Positions 1 through 12,950 of a DNA stretch of 64,000 nt are shown here, one piece after another. Below the pieces are notes generated by a model. That model was not told where the DNA came from. It did not search any database and saw only the letters and a list, made by a program, of their open reading frames with translations. Location of the stretch: NCBI GenBank assembly GCA_030562195.1, contig CM060199.1, forward strand, positions 40,754,338-40,818,337, read 5' to 3'. The position numbers and the translations under genes were made by a program. The stretch is from Nipponacmea schrenckii. Taxonomy: Eukaryota; Mollusca; Gastropoda; Lottiidae. Each line of letters begins with the position of its first letter. The first letter of the stretch is position 1.

Positions 1-1700
1 CAGAATGATGGAAGATTTAACCAGTTTGGATATCTTTTGTTCTGATTGGTTGCTGTTTGTCATAAGATTGAAACCAATCAGCTTGGATGAAATACTAACC
101 GGTTGAAGTTTCCAGTGTTCTGATTGGTTGCTGTTAAGTTATGAAAATGGAAAGACATCTATAATGTGGTAATTATCAATGTAATAATTTCTTCTGTTTC
201 TATTGGTTACACATTTAGAATTTTGTTTCAGTTTGGAATGTGTAGAAATATGTTGGTAGTTTGAACAAAACATGGCTTGAGCTTCTTCCAGAAAACAGAC
301 TGTGGATTGTTCAAATATCCTCATATTTTATTTCAAATTATAGCAAAGATTTCTAAATGATGGAATCAATGGTTACTAAGGAAACATGATAGTCGGCTGA
401 TTTGAATATTTATTATGTAAATGACTTATGTAAATCAGTGTGCTAAAAGTATCCACCAATCAAAAACCTTGTAATATTCTTTAACTTTAAAAAATAAAAT
501 GTACGAATTGTAGTGATTGGCTACGCAGCAATAATTTCCACCAATTGTATGTGGTATGTTGCTAAGTGATAGACAATGCTTAGTGAATAAGTTATCACAG
601 ATTGGCTATGTATATGGATCTACACTTCTGTTTAAAGGGAATTTCCACATCTGTTTTATGAATTAATTAATGTAAGAAAAAAGGATTTTTCTGTAGGACT
701 TATTTCAGAAATTATGTTATGTTAAAAAAAGTGATATATCAACTCAAACTTTATTTTGTATTGTTTTTTCGTCCCTCCTTCCTAATGACATATTAAATAA
801 ACATTAACCAAACCAGTTTTTATTTTTATAAATAAATAATCCAATACCCAAACATTAAATTATGGAAAAAAAAATATTATTTGCACATTAAGGTGGCTCA
901 TATAGGACGTCATTCGTTTATTTTATAGGAATAAATAACCGAATTAAAAACTCACCTAGGTGAAAATTAGGTTCGGTAGTGTTTATTTAAAACTTTGACT
1001 TCCCACCTAGGTGAAAATTAGGTTCGGTAGTGTTTATTTAAAACTGACTTCCCACCTAGGTGAAAATAAGTGAAACCCCCAAGGGAAAGGTTATTATTAT
1101 ATTAAAAACTTTACTTTCCACCTAGGTGAAAATAAGTTTTGTCAAACGCATTTCGCTCGTGTCCCTTTAGTTTAGTAAAGTCTATTACTTTATATTCTAC
1201 CTAAAATAAATTTAACTACTCGTTTGATTTTACCGGGAATGGGCACAAATATCTGGACTCTGTGGTTGTGTAAAGATATTCTGCTCAACTGGATCCGATT
1301 TTGTCCGTATCAGCCAGTATCTCTTGGTCTACTTTCATTTTCGACGCAGTAAACTAGATTTATTGATTATATATTATTTTTAGCAGGATAAATTAACAGA
1401 TATACGCAGTGCATAACAACAGCGGATACTTTTACGCACTTAGCACAATTATACGACAATAACAATTAAAATTTTATTAAAAACAGGATCGGGCACTCAC
1501 CAGTTTCTACCTGTTTGAAACCTAGTCGATATACCAACCCGGAAATGTTTTATATTGTGAAAATAAATATAGGCCAATTTTTCTTTTTAACTTTAAATGG
1601 GTAATAAAGGGGTTTTCTACACTTTATGTGTATTTGGGACAGTATTAATATCCAATTTACTGTTTCAATCTTCACAAAGATGGACGTAAAACTCCATTCA
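1..1700. other. Gene-poor AT-rich region with CCAAT-box inverted motifs and a small palindromic repeat
   Basis: No convincing gene is seen. The first 150 bases carry the motif CTGATTGGT twice and its reverse complement once, as in other foldback-like spots in this window. Positions 953-1140 hold a short tandem repeat (separate entry). I searched the minus strand for an acyltransferase NHxxxxD block that would continue the exon at 1703-1951 and did not find one. Confidence 0.5.
953..1140. repeat. Three-copy tandem repeat built on the palindrome CACCTAGGTG
   Basis: About 62-bp units repeat three times with small deletions. Each unit begins with the palindrome CACCTAGGTG followed by AAAATTAGGTTCGGTAGTG; the last copies are degenerate. 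No coding potential is seen. Confidence 0.8.
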
Positions 1701-1712
1701 TTTCATTTCCGT
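1681..1712 (+). mobile_element. SINE 3'-tail fragment
   Basis: A short match to the conserved SINE tail seen throughout the window (GACGTAAAACTCCATTCATT). On the minus strand it lies directly at the end of the open frame 1703-1951 and supplies that frame's stop codon. Confidence 0.6.
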
Positions 1713-1951
1713 GGCTCTCGTAATTCCAGAGTTATATAAATTCCTTTCACATAAAAACTTTTTAAAATTTCATTTGACTTTTCTTTCAATACAAATCGAA
1801 TAATAGACAAGGTTAAAATTATAGCGCCTATAATGCAAAAAAAAAAGTTCAGGCGAAAATGCTCGGCAAAACCAATAGGGAATATCTTGGAGGCTAACGG
1901 AATTAACAGTAGCAGATAGTAAAATAAGAGTGTTAACAGATCCAAACACAA
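1703..1951 (-). CDS. Possible N-terminal exon of an AGPAT-like acyltransferase, 3' end unclear
   Basis: An 82-codon frame starts with a Met and a strongly hydrophobic segment (LLTLLFYYLLLLIPLA), then a second hydrophobic stretch (IIGAIILTLSIIRFVL), then a polar region ending in ITLELREPRK. The two-TM start and the LELREPRK ending resemble the N-terminus of 1-acylglycerol-3-phosphate acyltransferases (AGPAT1/2), where a similar EVRDPRR stretch precedes the catalytic NHxxxxD block. No catalytic motif is present: the rest of the gene would lie beyond the left edge or be lost. There is no GT donor at the end of the homologous stretch; the frame instead runs into a SINE tail and stops. It could be a first exon with an unrecognised donor, or a gene remnant. 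The identity is inference from a short, hydrophobic match. Confidence 0.38.
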   Translation of the reverse strand: MCLDLLTLLFYYLLLLIPLASKIFPIGFAEHFRLNFFFCIIGAIILTLSIIRFVLKEKSNEILKSFYVKGIYITLELREPRK

Positions 1952-2091
1952 CGATTAGACTTTTCTATTTTTCAAATTTATCCATAATCATAGTCAATAC
2001 ATCGGATTAGGCGCCTCAACTTCTTTTCCCGACTTAATAGGTTTTTTTTAGCGACTCATCAATCTAAGTAATTAATTAATTAACAAGGGTG

Positions 2092-2105
2092 CGATAGGCC
2101 TATCG
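2092..2105. repeat. Perfect 14-bp palindrome followed by T-tract
   Basis: CGATAGGCCTATCG is a perfect palindrome followed by TTTTT. It looks like a bacterial terminator, but in this eukaryotic context no role can be assigned. Confidence 0.4.
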
Positions 2106-2937
2106 TTTTTGCGGGTTTTTTTTTAGGGGTGGGGGGTCTCATGTAGATCTCAAATATAGAGAACTATGACTGCCTCGTGCTTCTATTAATTAGAATAACT
2201 CCATTAAAACTAAACCTAGTGACGAAAAATTAAAGAAATTGTAGGCTAATTTGATTAGGGCTGTATAGGTATATTGATAGAAAATTCTATATATATTATA
2301 TATTATATTATACCTACCCGGAACTCTCTCAGCTCTTAGATTACAATCTTCACTATAGACATAGTAGAAATACAGAGAAGGATGTTTTCGGAAAAAAAAA
2401 CTCCTACATCAGTTAAAGAGGCTCAGAAGCATAATAGTGATCATTATATTGACCTGTCATTCTGTGAAATATTTATATACCGGTACCTTAAGTTCAATCA
2501 GTTACCATAATGGTGGAATTTATTCCAATCGCAGAGGAGAGGAAGAAAGGGGGTGGGGTAATTTTGACCCCTGTAAAATAAAGAGTTGATGTTTGTCCCA
2601 TGGGCTGTATGTCAGGGTTAGGTACACGGAGTCTGAGCCCCGTCTAGTGAGCAGTTAGCCTCTACCAATTTTGGCATCTCGGAATCTTCAGAAATACGTT
2701 CTCTGCGGTTTGAGTTTTGAAATTGCCTGGGGTGGGGGGGGGGGGGGTCAGTACGGATCAGTCCTGACGAATAGATTTAATTTTTCTATACATGTAATTA
2801 AATATACTCTTTGTGAAGACTTCGTGGGGAATTCCCTTGAAACCTTTGACCCTGTTTAAGAAGTATAATATGAACGAGTTGAATCCGGTCTTTTGACATT
2901 TTCATAATCTTTTCTTAGTTTGAATAAAGGTCGAGTA

Positions 2938-3050
2938 TGAGTGTGGAGTTTTACGTCCTACTCCTTTGTATCTTTATGGGCTAATGGAAAAGGGCAACAT
3001 CATTTAGTGTATAATACTCTTACAAAATTTTGCCAGGACACAAGCCTATT
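2938..3050 (-). mobile_element. SINE fragment (3' half, inverted)
   Basis: Reads on the minus strand as the SINE 3' half: the block ending in GGACGTAAAACTCC and the AAAATTTTGCCAGGACA block are both present on the plus strand in reverse order. Diverged. Confidence 0.7.
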
Positions 3051-3174
3051 TCGCGAAACAGTCGGTACAGCTTGAAACCAAATACATGTACTGATTTGGC
3101 GCGCAGAGTTAGGGTCATTGAATATATTTTCAACCGAAAAGGTTAGGCTATCCCCCAGTCGAGAATTATTGTAG

Positions 3175-3305
3175 AGAAAAAAAGAATTTGATTAGAAAAA
3201 CAAAAGAATTTGATTAGAGAAACAAAAGAATTTGATTAGAGAAAAAATGAAATTTGATTAGAGAAAAAAGAATTTGATCAGAAAAAAATGAATTTGATAA
3301 ATAAA
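3175..3305. repeat. Short tandem repeat, about 20-bp unit
   Basis: Units containing AGAATTTGATTAGAGAAA repeat about six times with variation. Non-coding. Confidence 0.8.
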
Positions 3306-4799
3306 TTTTGAAATTTGGATCCAAGTGAACCGACTGATCCCACTTTAGATCCTACGTGTAGGCTAAGCCCATATTATGTAATAGGGCACTGAAACAATCC
3401 AATTGCGAAATCGGTGAGAAGGGCGGCGATATATGATCTATGATGAATGGGTATAGGTAGGTCCTTAATTTGATGAAAAGATTTGAAAAAGAAAGTGGTT
3501 GAAGTGTGACTTAAATTGAACACAGGGCGTCGGCCTAACAAGACAATGCATTCCAAACACAACAGGTCTACTGTGTTCGTGGTGTCGATATCCGGTACCG
3601 GTACTATTCAAATTTAAACCGGTAAATTTTTGTATTGTAATTTGACTGGTTTTATCGAAGTATAAAAGTCACTGACAAGTTTAGATATAAAGTGAAAGTA
3701 GAACTGATTGATAGTGTCTTGATAAACGAGACTGTAACTTCCGGTAGATTAATCAAAAGGCGGAGTTGGAAAAACCAGAATTTAAAACACAGCAGAAGTT
3801 CAGCAATTTTGCAGGCATATCCAGTCTAAATTATTTGCAAAAATGGTTTAAATTGGTGCAAAATAATCCCCCAACTTGCAGTGACACAGAATTTCCATTT
3901 TATTTTTCCAGGTGAGTAGAAAATGTGTTTTAGTTTGTTGCAAGACGTCAATGTGTTACTATTATTAGGTTTTTGATCTAAAAATAGATATTATTTACGT
4001 TATAGTTTAAAGTGACACTCCCCAGTAGTATCAATGTCATGTTCTTTTCCATTTTCATCTATTTCTGCGTGGATTTTCCTCCAGCTCTATGACAGTAAGT
4101 AAAGTATGTCTGTATTGTCTTTCTTGGATTTGAAATAACATTTTGGGTTGTTTTTAGTTCTGCTTTCTTTGAGTTTGAAAAGATGCACACATAGTCTCCT
4201 AAAGGCCATATGCTCTCTGCTTCTCAATGAGATTCAAATCTTATTTAAAATAACGCTTATAAACCTAGATGAATGTTAACTCAGGTCTCTCTAGGTTAAC
4301 CTAGGCCAGTGGCTGAAACTGAAATTTTCAACACTGCAGATTTACAAACTATAGGCTACTCACAGAGGCATTGGAATTTAAGTGGAGACCCAATCCCATG
4401 CTACCTAATTGCCCAGCAAGCGACACTCCACCTTTAAATAAGCTGTTAAAAGAATTCTAAGAAATGCTTTGAAGAATATGATTTGTATCCAGGACTTGTC
4501 CTTTTGATTGGACATTTTATTTGAAAGTAGGAGGTTGTTAAGGAGATATTTATTCTAAATAGAACTAGGACAGAATGCAGTCTTCAGTTTTAGAAAATGA
4601 TTTAGCAATTTGATTGAGTCTATAAATTGTTTACAAAAGGCTAGGTCTATATAAAGGACTACATGTGATAAAGCATCATCGGAGATAAAACATTGACCTT
4701 CACCTATCTACATATCTTACTTTAGCTGGTAAAGGTGAACTGAAGTACAGAGAACTCAATAACATTAGCTCTTACGCAAGTTTTTTGAAACTCGTTTGT

Positions 4800-4985
4800 C
4801 ATCTCATATATATATATCTAGTGATTCTTTATAATAGTTGATAACAATGTCTGTATGAGTATGTGAAACGTTGAGTCAATAAATGTTAGAAATATATATC
4901 TTCTGATTCTATATAATATTTGATAACACTGCCTGTATAAGCATGTGAAATGTTGAGTTAATAAATATCAGAAATAGTATATCAA
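4800..4985. repeat. Two-copy tandem repeat of about 100 bp
   Basis: Two diverged units share ATATATATCT, a GATAACA block, TATGTGAAA and GTTGAGT followed by AATAAAT. Non-coding. Confidence 0.65.
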
Positions 4986-6124
4986 GTGCTTCTTTAAACA
5001 GATCACTGTGTGGAATTTCTGTTCAAAGCTTACTAGGGTATATATATAAGTCTGCCTACCTATATATTGATTTATTCATACTACTGTACATTATAACTAG
5101 TCAATTTCTAAGAAAGACATTTGTATACTTGATTGATTATACCTATAAAACCTTTCTAACGCTTAAATTAACCAAGTTTATAAATACCAGTATCCTCTTT
5201 CGTAACGTAATTTCCAGAATATTTCGTTGAATTTAGCAAATTTAGAAAAATATCAGTTAATAAATATCTATGGAAACTGAAATCTATAAAAATGAAAGTA
5301 CTATCGTTTAAGCTTGCATATTGTCAATCATTTAGCCCACTAATTTCATTTTAATGTTATAATCAATGTTGTTACAAAGTATTAGAATAGATAGTTGTAA
5401 TAAAATAATAGGCAGCAAAACCTGAAGGACTTAGGCATGAAACAAGTCTACTTGACGCTAAAATAGTCAGCAGGGAAGTTTAATATCAAACTATTATTGC
5501 TAGCTACCGGCTTTTTAACAACAGAACTGATATTTAAGCTTATAATCCCAGTATAAACAAGCTTAAGTCAGTTGGATTTAAGTCAAGTATATTATATTCT
5601 TTTTTTTCCTACTTTCATTTTGCACACAAAAGCCTCCATTTGACTCTAACCTATAGTTAGTGATAGTGATGAAATTATCTAATCATGTATGTTGTAGCTG
5701 TGATAAGTGAATGTGACATGTTGATGTATTATATATATGTACATTATTTTAAAGGTCAACACAATCTAGAAATAGTAAAAAGTATTTGAGTCATAATAAC
5801 CATGGTAGACCATGTATATATATAATTGTTTTAACCTGGTAATTTGGCTAGGGTTCAGTTTATTGCTCATTGTCTGGTGTTTCTAGTTTAAAGCACTGTT
5901 TACACTAGTCTGAATCTTTCTGTCTCGTGGAGACTGGGGTGGCTTCATGAGTTTCAGACCTGAATGGTCCTGAAGCATAGGATGAGATACTACTTTGGGA
6001 TTTTTCAACCCCTTTCCCCCGTTAATGATACACAGCTGCCATGTAGACCCAGTAGGATGTTCTCCCACAAAGGATCCTAGCATAGGGGTCTGTTTTTGTC
6101 TTTATAAATTTCCACCCACTTCTA

Positions 6125-6215
6125 TTAAAGATGCAGACCGAAGCGGCTGATATTAAAGAGATTGTTTGGATTGGAAAATAAACAGAGGCCCTGTGTGCTG
6201 CAGGCTGAACAAATT
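6125..6215 (+). mobile_element. SINE core fragment
   Basis: Contains the core order AAAGATGCAGA, TTGGATTGG, AATAAAC, GAGGCCC and CTGCAGGCTG seen in the full copies. It is directly followed by a piece of the second repeat family (6228-6312). Confidence 0.6.
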
Positions 6216-6227
6216 ATAATTTCTAAC

Positions 6228-6312
6228 TTAAATTCACTTGGGAACCTGTCTACCGCTTTCTTCTTGGCCATGGATCTTGGCATTGATCTTTCCTACATAC
6301 AGTTGACAAGTT
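6228..6312 (+). mobile_element. Fragment of second interspersed repeat family
   Basis: Contains CTTGGCATTGATCTTTCC-like sequence, the hallmark block of the longer copies at 38905, 52500 and 54385. Confidence 0.6.
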
Positions 6313-6928
6313 GTTCTGCAACTTGCTATAGAAACAGTATTTTTGAACTCAGTAAACTATTGTTGAATATCGGTACTAAAAAAACTTCGTCTTACATATT
6401 TTATTTCAACTTGTCATGAGTCAAACGAGAAAATGTGACCACAGCTTTAAGTGAATCATATAGAAAATATTTAAAAACATGTTTAAAAGTTTTCTTATTG
6501 TCTTATGTTTTATGATAAACCATTGTTAGTACTTACTGTGTAATTTAAGTTATGGTGGCTAGTTAAAACTTAAAGGTAGGGTTTACTTTTAAGAGTACTG
6601 TATAGAGAATTTCTTTACTTTGTATGTGTATAGTTTTTTAAGGGAAATCTCCCGATTTTTTCTTCCATACCTGAACACATTGTATGTGTGTATCAGGGAC
6701 TCTGATTACTTGGCTTAGCACCTTTCAATATTTCAGTCAGACATCTATGGTTGTTGTTACAATTGTAGTAAGCATATGACTTAGCGATTAACAAAGTTTT
6801 TACTATTATCTTTAAATAGACACAGTGATTATTATCCAACAATTATGAAATATCATAAGTTTACTAAAATGCACTTCTGTTATTGGAAAAACTGTTTTAA
6901 ATCACTTTCATTGGCATTAATTAGTGCA

Positions 6929-6965
6929 GAAAAGTAGGACATAAAACTCCATAAATTTTGTTTTC
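6929..6965 (+). mobile_element. SINE 3'-tail fragment
   Basis: AAGTAGGACATAAAACTCC matches the conserved tail of the SINE family with one or two changes. Confidence 0.55.
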
Positions 6966-7692
6966 TTTGGTATTGTTTTTTAAATTTAAGCGCCCAGTAC
7001 CGAGCATGAAATATGATTTTGATAAGTTGAAATTCCGTTTCTATTATCTCGTACTGTTAAGGCAAATGGTTTAAGGACGCTATTTCATTTTTTTTAAAAA
7101 TAACCTATGAATATGACAAAGCTCGAACTGAAAATGAAAGTACCGGTAGGTCCACCTTTATGTTGATGATGATGTTTGAACGTTAATACTTGTAACTGGA
7201 TCATTAACATGATGTTTGAGGAAATAATAATTTGAGATATCTTATTTAATTTCCTTTCCCATACTATCCCCAGAAATATGCTTTAGTAATTACTATTAAT
7301 TGTTTCCTTACGCTCCTTTGAACGGGTTTTAAAACCTTCGTGATATGTAGACGTTATAATTTACTTCAATCTTTCAACTTGAATCTTAAGTGTATATATT
7401 AAATATCAACAAACACTTAGTTTTAGTGGAATTGCCAGAACTACAGACACCTGATTGAAAATTAGAATGGTGTAAATTGATGCTATCAGTGTCCCTGATA
7501 CACACACATACAAAATTTGACTGCACAATTGAAATTATTACAGGGAGACAGTTGCTCTATTTATTTTACATTGTTACCAGTATATTGTTCAATCAGCCTA
7601 TACAGTTATGATGAAGGGCAGTTTGACATTAAAATCTATCAGGCTCAATATACAACTGAAAATTTTAATTTGAGTTCACACTTTATCAACTG

Positions 7693-8010
7693 AGCTGAGG
7701 TTTCTCAGTGAGTTAGACTCTTTCTAGCTAACCTGTAGGGCCAGGGTTAAATCCCGGCAAAGGGCGAGATTAACTTTATGATTTTGCAACCCTTGTTAGT
7801 GATGCAGATTAGAAGGTCGTTTAGATTAGGACAATAAACTGAGGCTCCGTGAGCTTCAGGCTGTGCATGGTAAAGATCCCTCGACAGTTAGAAATCGCAA
7901 AATAGTAGTTTATGCTGCTGTCATGGCAAAATTTCCTTCATTGCACAATGCATGGCGTTGCTCGTCTTCATTAACCCATAAGGTGTAGAAGAGTGAAACT
8001 TTTATCAATG
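7693..8010 (+). mobile_element. Near-complete tRNA-derived SINE
   Basis: A full-length but diverged copy. The box-A-like stretch TCTCAGTGAGTTAGAC and the box-B-like stretch AGGGTTAAATCCCGGC are in tRNA order and spacing, followed by the core (GTGATGCAGATT) and the tail (TAAGGTGTAGAAGAGTG). No target-site duplication could be fixed by eye. Confidence 0.82.
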
Positions 8011-8685
8011 GACTATCATAGATTTAAATTAGATTAAAGTTCAAAGGTCATTGATAGTTAGTTGTGATCAGTTTTATTTTTAGTATCAAAGGGAATTTCC
8101 CTAAACCCCTTCTTTGTGTTTGATTTGAAATATTACCTAATATGTACCTGCTCACAATACTCTCTGAAAAGCCGAGTATGTTTTTAAACTATATATTACT
8201 ATAAGCTTTTCTTTGAGTTGGGTGTAGGCCAAAAAACAAATCACCTTATAAATCCACATAAATAAAGGTGGTTTTACCAGAGCATTTTTTTCTTCTGATA
8301 TTTTGAGTCTAATGGCTAACTAGGCAGAAGTTGAAATATACAGTTCCACGAAGTAAATGGTGAAATATGAAACATTTTGTTGCAATATGGACTTTGTTGT
8401 TTCTCTGTGGTTTTTACACACATTCGTTTTCAAGTGGAATTTTTAAAAATTGAAATATCTTTATAAGAAATTCTTATTTGGTGAGTTTTAGGAAATTTTA
8501 AATCCTATTTAGTTATTATTAAAGAGGATATTGTTAACGAATTATGTGCTTCATCAACTGATCTTGTTTCTGCTATCTCTATAATTTAAGTAGTTTTAGA
8601 TTTGTAGAGAAAATTATGATTATTAGTAGTTGTCTCCCTTGATATAAAGTACAACTCCCAGACCAAATCCTGAAGAGAAACGAAA

Positions 8686-8860
8686 TGAAATGAATGGAGT
8701 TTTACTTCCTACTCTTCTGCACCTTATGGGCTAATAAAGACAGGCAATGCCATGCTGTGTGCAATGAGGGAAATTTTGCCAGGACAGCATCCATTACCCT
8801 TCTCTTTTTGCGATTTCCAACTGTTGAGGGATCTTTAACGTGCACAGCCTGTAAAATCCT
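8686..8860 (-). mobile_element. SINE, 5'-truncated, inverted
   Basis: The 3' two thirds of the SINE in reverse orientation, including the tail (GAGTTTTACTTCCTACTC on the plus strand) and the GCAAAATTTCCCTC-type block. The open frames over it on both strands are derived from the element. Confidence 0.82.
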
Positions 8861-11800
8861 GAAGAGAAGTCTATCAATAATCAAAGTAAATACAAAAGGT
8901 ACTTGAAGGGATCGATGTCACTAATCACAAAGGCCTGCAAGATTAGAAATGTCACCAAACACTTTGTTTAGAGTACAGGAACCAACGACATCTGATGGAA
9001 AATTGGAATTATGTATATTGATGCTATCAGTGTAATAAAAAATTTTTTAGGGGAATTGCAAAAACCACAGAAATTTAATTAAAAATCAGAATGGTATAAA
9101 TTATTGCTATCAGTTGCCTTGCATCATATAAAAAATTAAGAAAACCTGTTTTCAATCTCTTTAAGCATTTGTCTCAAAAAGTTAACACAAATAATGAATA
9201 ATTGAATGACAACTAGATTTATAAATTGTCCTCAAATTATTCCTTATTGTGATTCCAGCTGTCTGTGTCACTTTTTAATTTTGAATCTGATATCTGGTTT
9301 GTTGACAAGGAAACCTACATTGAGCATGTACCTGACATTAATTATCAATAAGACTGTACTTTTAATTTGTTTGTTAGATGTTTGTATGTTGTTTTTTTTT
9401 GTGGGTGCAATAAAAGCTACAGTATTCAATATATTTAATGAAACCTAGTATGAGTATTGGAATTGATAAGATTGTGGTAAACTTTGAATTTGATGATTTT
9501 CCATGAACAGTTTTTGAGTTATAGCATCACAATGGTATTGCAGATGCATAGAAGCTGCAGGTTTCAAAGGATTTTGATGCAACTTTGTGCAAGCAATGGC
9601 ATTGAAAGAAATTTTTAATCAATGTTTTTTGAGTTATTTCCCTATTTATTCAAATTCAATGCTGCCAGTGGGCGTTTATTACCCTGCCTGGCAAGCTAAC
9701 TTATCTGTTTATTGTTTGTATTTACTTGTTTACCCTTGTTTTTATCTTTTGTTTTTATTTAAATCTTTATCTATCAATCGTTCGATTGAAAATCAATATC
9801 CAATTTACGAAATTTTTGGACTTTTGATTGTTTATGACACAATAACGGGAGATAAACGAACCTGATAAGATTAAACAAGGAAGATAATCATATTTACTAT
9901 AGTATAAAATTAATATTTAATTTAGTAACATGATAACGCAATTCTGTAAATATTCTAAAGGGGGTGGTTAGAATTTTTTTTTTAAAAATGTTTTTTGAAG
10001 AAATTGAAAATGAACTCTATAAAAACTCAATAAAATCCCTTGAACAATGAGTTTAACGAAATGTAGGCCATATCTTAAAGCGACTTTATTTACTTATTTA
10101 ACTCACTTGATTAAACCACACCCCATAAGGATTAAACCACACCCTGTTACATTAAACCACACCTATAAAATGTTTAAAAGGATGAAAGGAAACAGACAGT
10201 TCAATAAAGGGTACCAGTGGAAGTGGTATATTATTTATTGGTTATAGAAAATATTCTTCTTAGTGAAATTAAAGAGAGCTATTAATAATGTTGGAATACT
10301 TGATTGTGAAATGTAAATAATGATAGACCAAGACTTAAATAACTCTAGATATCGTGTCGAACAATATTCATGTCAGGCAGGAGGCTAATTTTACTCCTGG
10401 TGATGAACATTTATTAAGGCACACTTGTTTGTTTTGAAGGAATGAATGAGAATCTTGTTATCAATATGGGGAAATAAACGCAGGTTTATCATGTGACTCA
10501 TTGTTTGCTTGGAGATGAATTTGACGTCATATTGTGACGTGACGATCTACAGATATTGGAAAATTAAATGCTGGTTTGCGTAACTGGTTTATTGAAGGCA
10601 GTGTAAATATCTTGTTATAATTGACCCAATATTTGAATTGTATAAATTATATAATTTGAACGCCTTTCCTAAATAAATAGTCATCTGGAAGTCTGATGTG
10701 TAGGTGGATGACGACTGTCTCGTTTGTTAATTGACTAATTGTATATACCGATATATATATATATATAGACCAAGGTCCACACCTTGATATGATAGGATTA
10801 AATTTTAAAGGGATACCATGTCTTAGAATGAACATGTATTTTGAATATTTCAAACTTAGCCAATAAGAGTATATATTCCTCAGTCGATATACCTGGTGCC
10901 ATAAATAACATAACAGAATCCTTATATAATCTGATAAATCTAATTGATTTAAATTGTCTAAGTATTTTTCAATAAATTTAGTTTTGTGAGTTTTCTAGAT
11001 TTTACAGGGATTCTGCTACTTTATGACACCAGGTAAGTTCACTGATGAAATTATACTCATATTGACCATTCTTGGGAATTCAAATTTCATGAACATTCAA
11101 GATGTAGAGTTCAATGACGGGTTAGGGGGGGTGAAATAATTGCCAACACAGTGTGGTATCCAATCTTGTCTTGTCTGAACAGAGGTAAGTAACTCTTGAT
11201 AAATAAGGTACTTATTAACTGTTAGAACACATCCCTGTTAAGTCTGAATTAATCTAATTGATTTAATATATAGATTACTTCTCTCGGTATTTCCACAAAA
11301 TTTTAGAAACAGTGATATCACAGATCATGATACGCAAAATTAGACTTCCTTACATTTTAGGAAATTCTTAATTTGATAATGAATCCGTTGCGTGCCATAA
11401 TGACGTCAGGTTAAATAAAATATCAATGTATCCAACAACACCTTGACTTGATTTTTAAATATAATCACAGGCTATTATAGTAGTGTTTCTAAGATCAATT
11501 GGTATGGGGGGGGGGCAGATAAAGGGTCATAAAACGGTCTTAAGGGGTCTCACCAGGTAATTTTTTGAGTATGTCGGTTAGATTTGAAATTTGACCTAAA
11601 AAAAATTTAACAATACTGGAAATAAGGTTAGACACAGTGACTAAGGCAATATTTCTGATTAAATAATTTAAACACATAGTATAAATAAGTTAAGTTTCAA
11701 TCAAAAACCAAAGATTGACTTCACTCCTCAAACCAATAAAACACATCTTCTTAAACATTGGGATAAAGAATTATGGATCAGTAGAATTTACTGTTTATGA

Positions 11801-12826
11801 AAAGTCCCTTTAAATAAGTGAAAGATAATTTACTACAGAACACAAAAACTACTTCAGACTGGTGTCCTTGTACATTAAGACTAGACTGGATGTTAAAAAG
11901 GACTGTTATTTAATTAAGCTAGTACACACACCTCATTATATACATGAGAGATAAGTGAGTTAATGGGTTTATTGAACACTAATTTTAATATGGTATATTA
12001 CTATTGGTCAGAAATGGGTTACTGACTAATGTTTGACTGATATTTCTCTTATTGTGCAGTTGATATAATAATTCTATTTATAGTGGGGTTGCCCTAGATT
12101 CTATTTATAGTAGCATAGGTAATACCCATCTGATGGTTGTATCAGGGATATAAAGCCGTTTGCTATAGTAATTATACATCATTATAATATTAGTACAGAT
12201 AGATAGACAGCAGATCACAAAAGTAACTTATAATAATGTATGTTCATTTCATATTATTTAAATATCAGAGCTATTAGAACAGATGGACATCAATATACAT
12301 TCATATTAATAATGAATAAATATAATATACTTGATTATTAATACAGAATCTGAAACATGTTGTTACTCAGTGTTACATGCATCTATATGTAGCTGTACAA
12401 ATGATGTATTGATCATTAACAGTTCTTATTGCCTTGTTATTTGTAGTTGTGTATTTTTCTATGGGTTCAATGTTAGAAAGGCATAGTTCTAATTGATTAC
12501 CCAATAAAATTATTATTGACTATTTATTTATTTATTTTTTTATTTTATTTTTTATTTATTTTATTTATTTTATTTATTTATTTGTTTCTGTTTGTTTGTT
12601 TATTTATACTTATTTATATTTATTTATTTATTGAAAATATTAATTTTAGTATTTTTAAATTTAACTTTGCAAACCTTTTTCACTGATTGTGTAATATCAT
12701 TCATGGACCTTAAAAATTTTATTTATAGCCGAAAGGGTTAATAGTGACAGTGTTATTGAGCCATATACATGTGATGTTTGACAACATTGTCATGTGACTA
12801 TCTCTTATCACTATTATATTCATCAG
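8861..12826. other. Intergenic or upstream intronic region
   Basis: No coding exon is identified. Two sites look like splice donors at the end of possible 5' exons: 11032/11033 (ACACCAG followed by GTAAGT) and about 11186 (AACAGAG followed by GTAAGT). The first has an acceptor 25 bases upstream (TTTTACAG), so a 25-nt exon at 11008-11032 is possible. A T/A-rich low-complexity tract lies at 12520-12630. The open frames at 9206 and 9587 are T-rich without recognisable content. Confidence 0.35.
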
Positions 12827-12880
12827 GTTATACATCGATACCTGGATTCAGAGGAATTATTTACACAAAGTCTACAAATG
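12827..12880 (+). other. Possible upstream exon of the TBK1-adaptor gene
   Basis: 54 bases flanked by good splice signals: TTCATCAG before and GTAAATG after. Joined to the next exon (acceptor TTTCAG at 12934) the adaptor frame stays open through it, so it could extend the N-terminus or lie in the 5' UTR. If the 25-nt candidate at 11008-11032 is also used, an ATG there opens a different frame that overlaps the real start and ends inside the adaptor exon. Unsupported by homology. Confidence 0.4.
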
Positions 12881-12950
12881 GTAAATGATTATATTTAATT
12901 AAAACTTAAATGGGAATCTTCTTTATAATTTCAGGTATACCTCTGATAAA

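Larger units (their letters stand above)
1952..7692. other. Intergenic region, no gene recognised
   Basis: AT-rich with SINE fragments, short repeats and a G-run near 2734-2747. A possible 5' non-coding exon could end at 3912, where TTTTCCAG is followed by GTGAGTAG, a good donor. No coding exon is convincing. The small open frames at 2671, 3374, 5883 and 6162 lack introns, conserved motifs or coding composition. Confidence 0.4.

Noticed and set aside
2092..2115. Rho-independent-terminator-like hairpin plus T-tract
   Set aside because: Eukaryotic genome; no transcription unit ends here that I can identify.
8694..8906. Overlapping 60-70-codon frames on both strands
   Set aside because: They lie within a SINE; similar frames recur in other SINE copies (28907, 47610, 55401, 58856).
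9206..9865. Two hydrophobic plus-strand frames suggesting small membrane proteins
   Set aside because: T-rich composition explains the hydrophobicity; no conserved start, splice sites or family resemblance.
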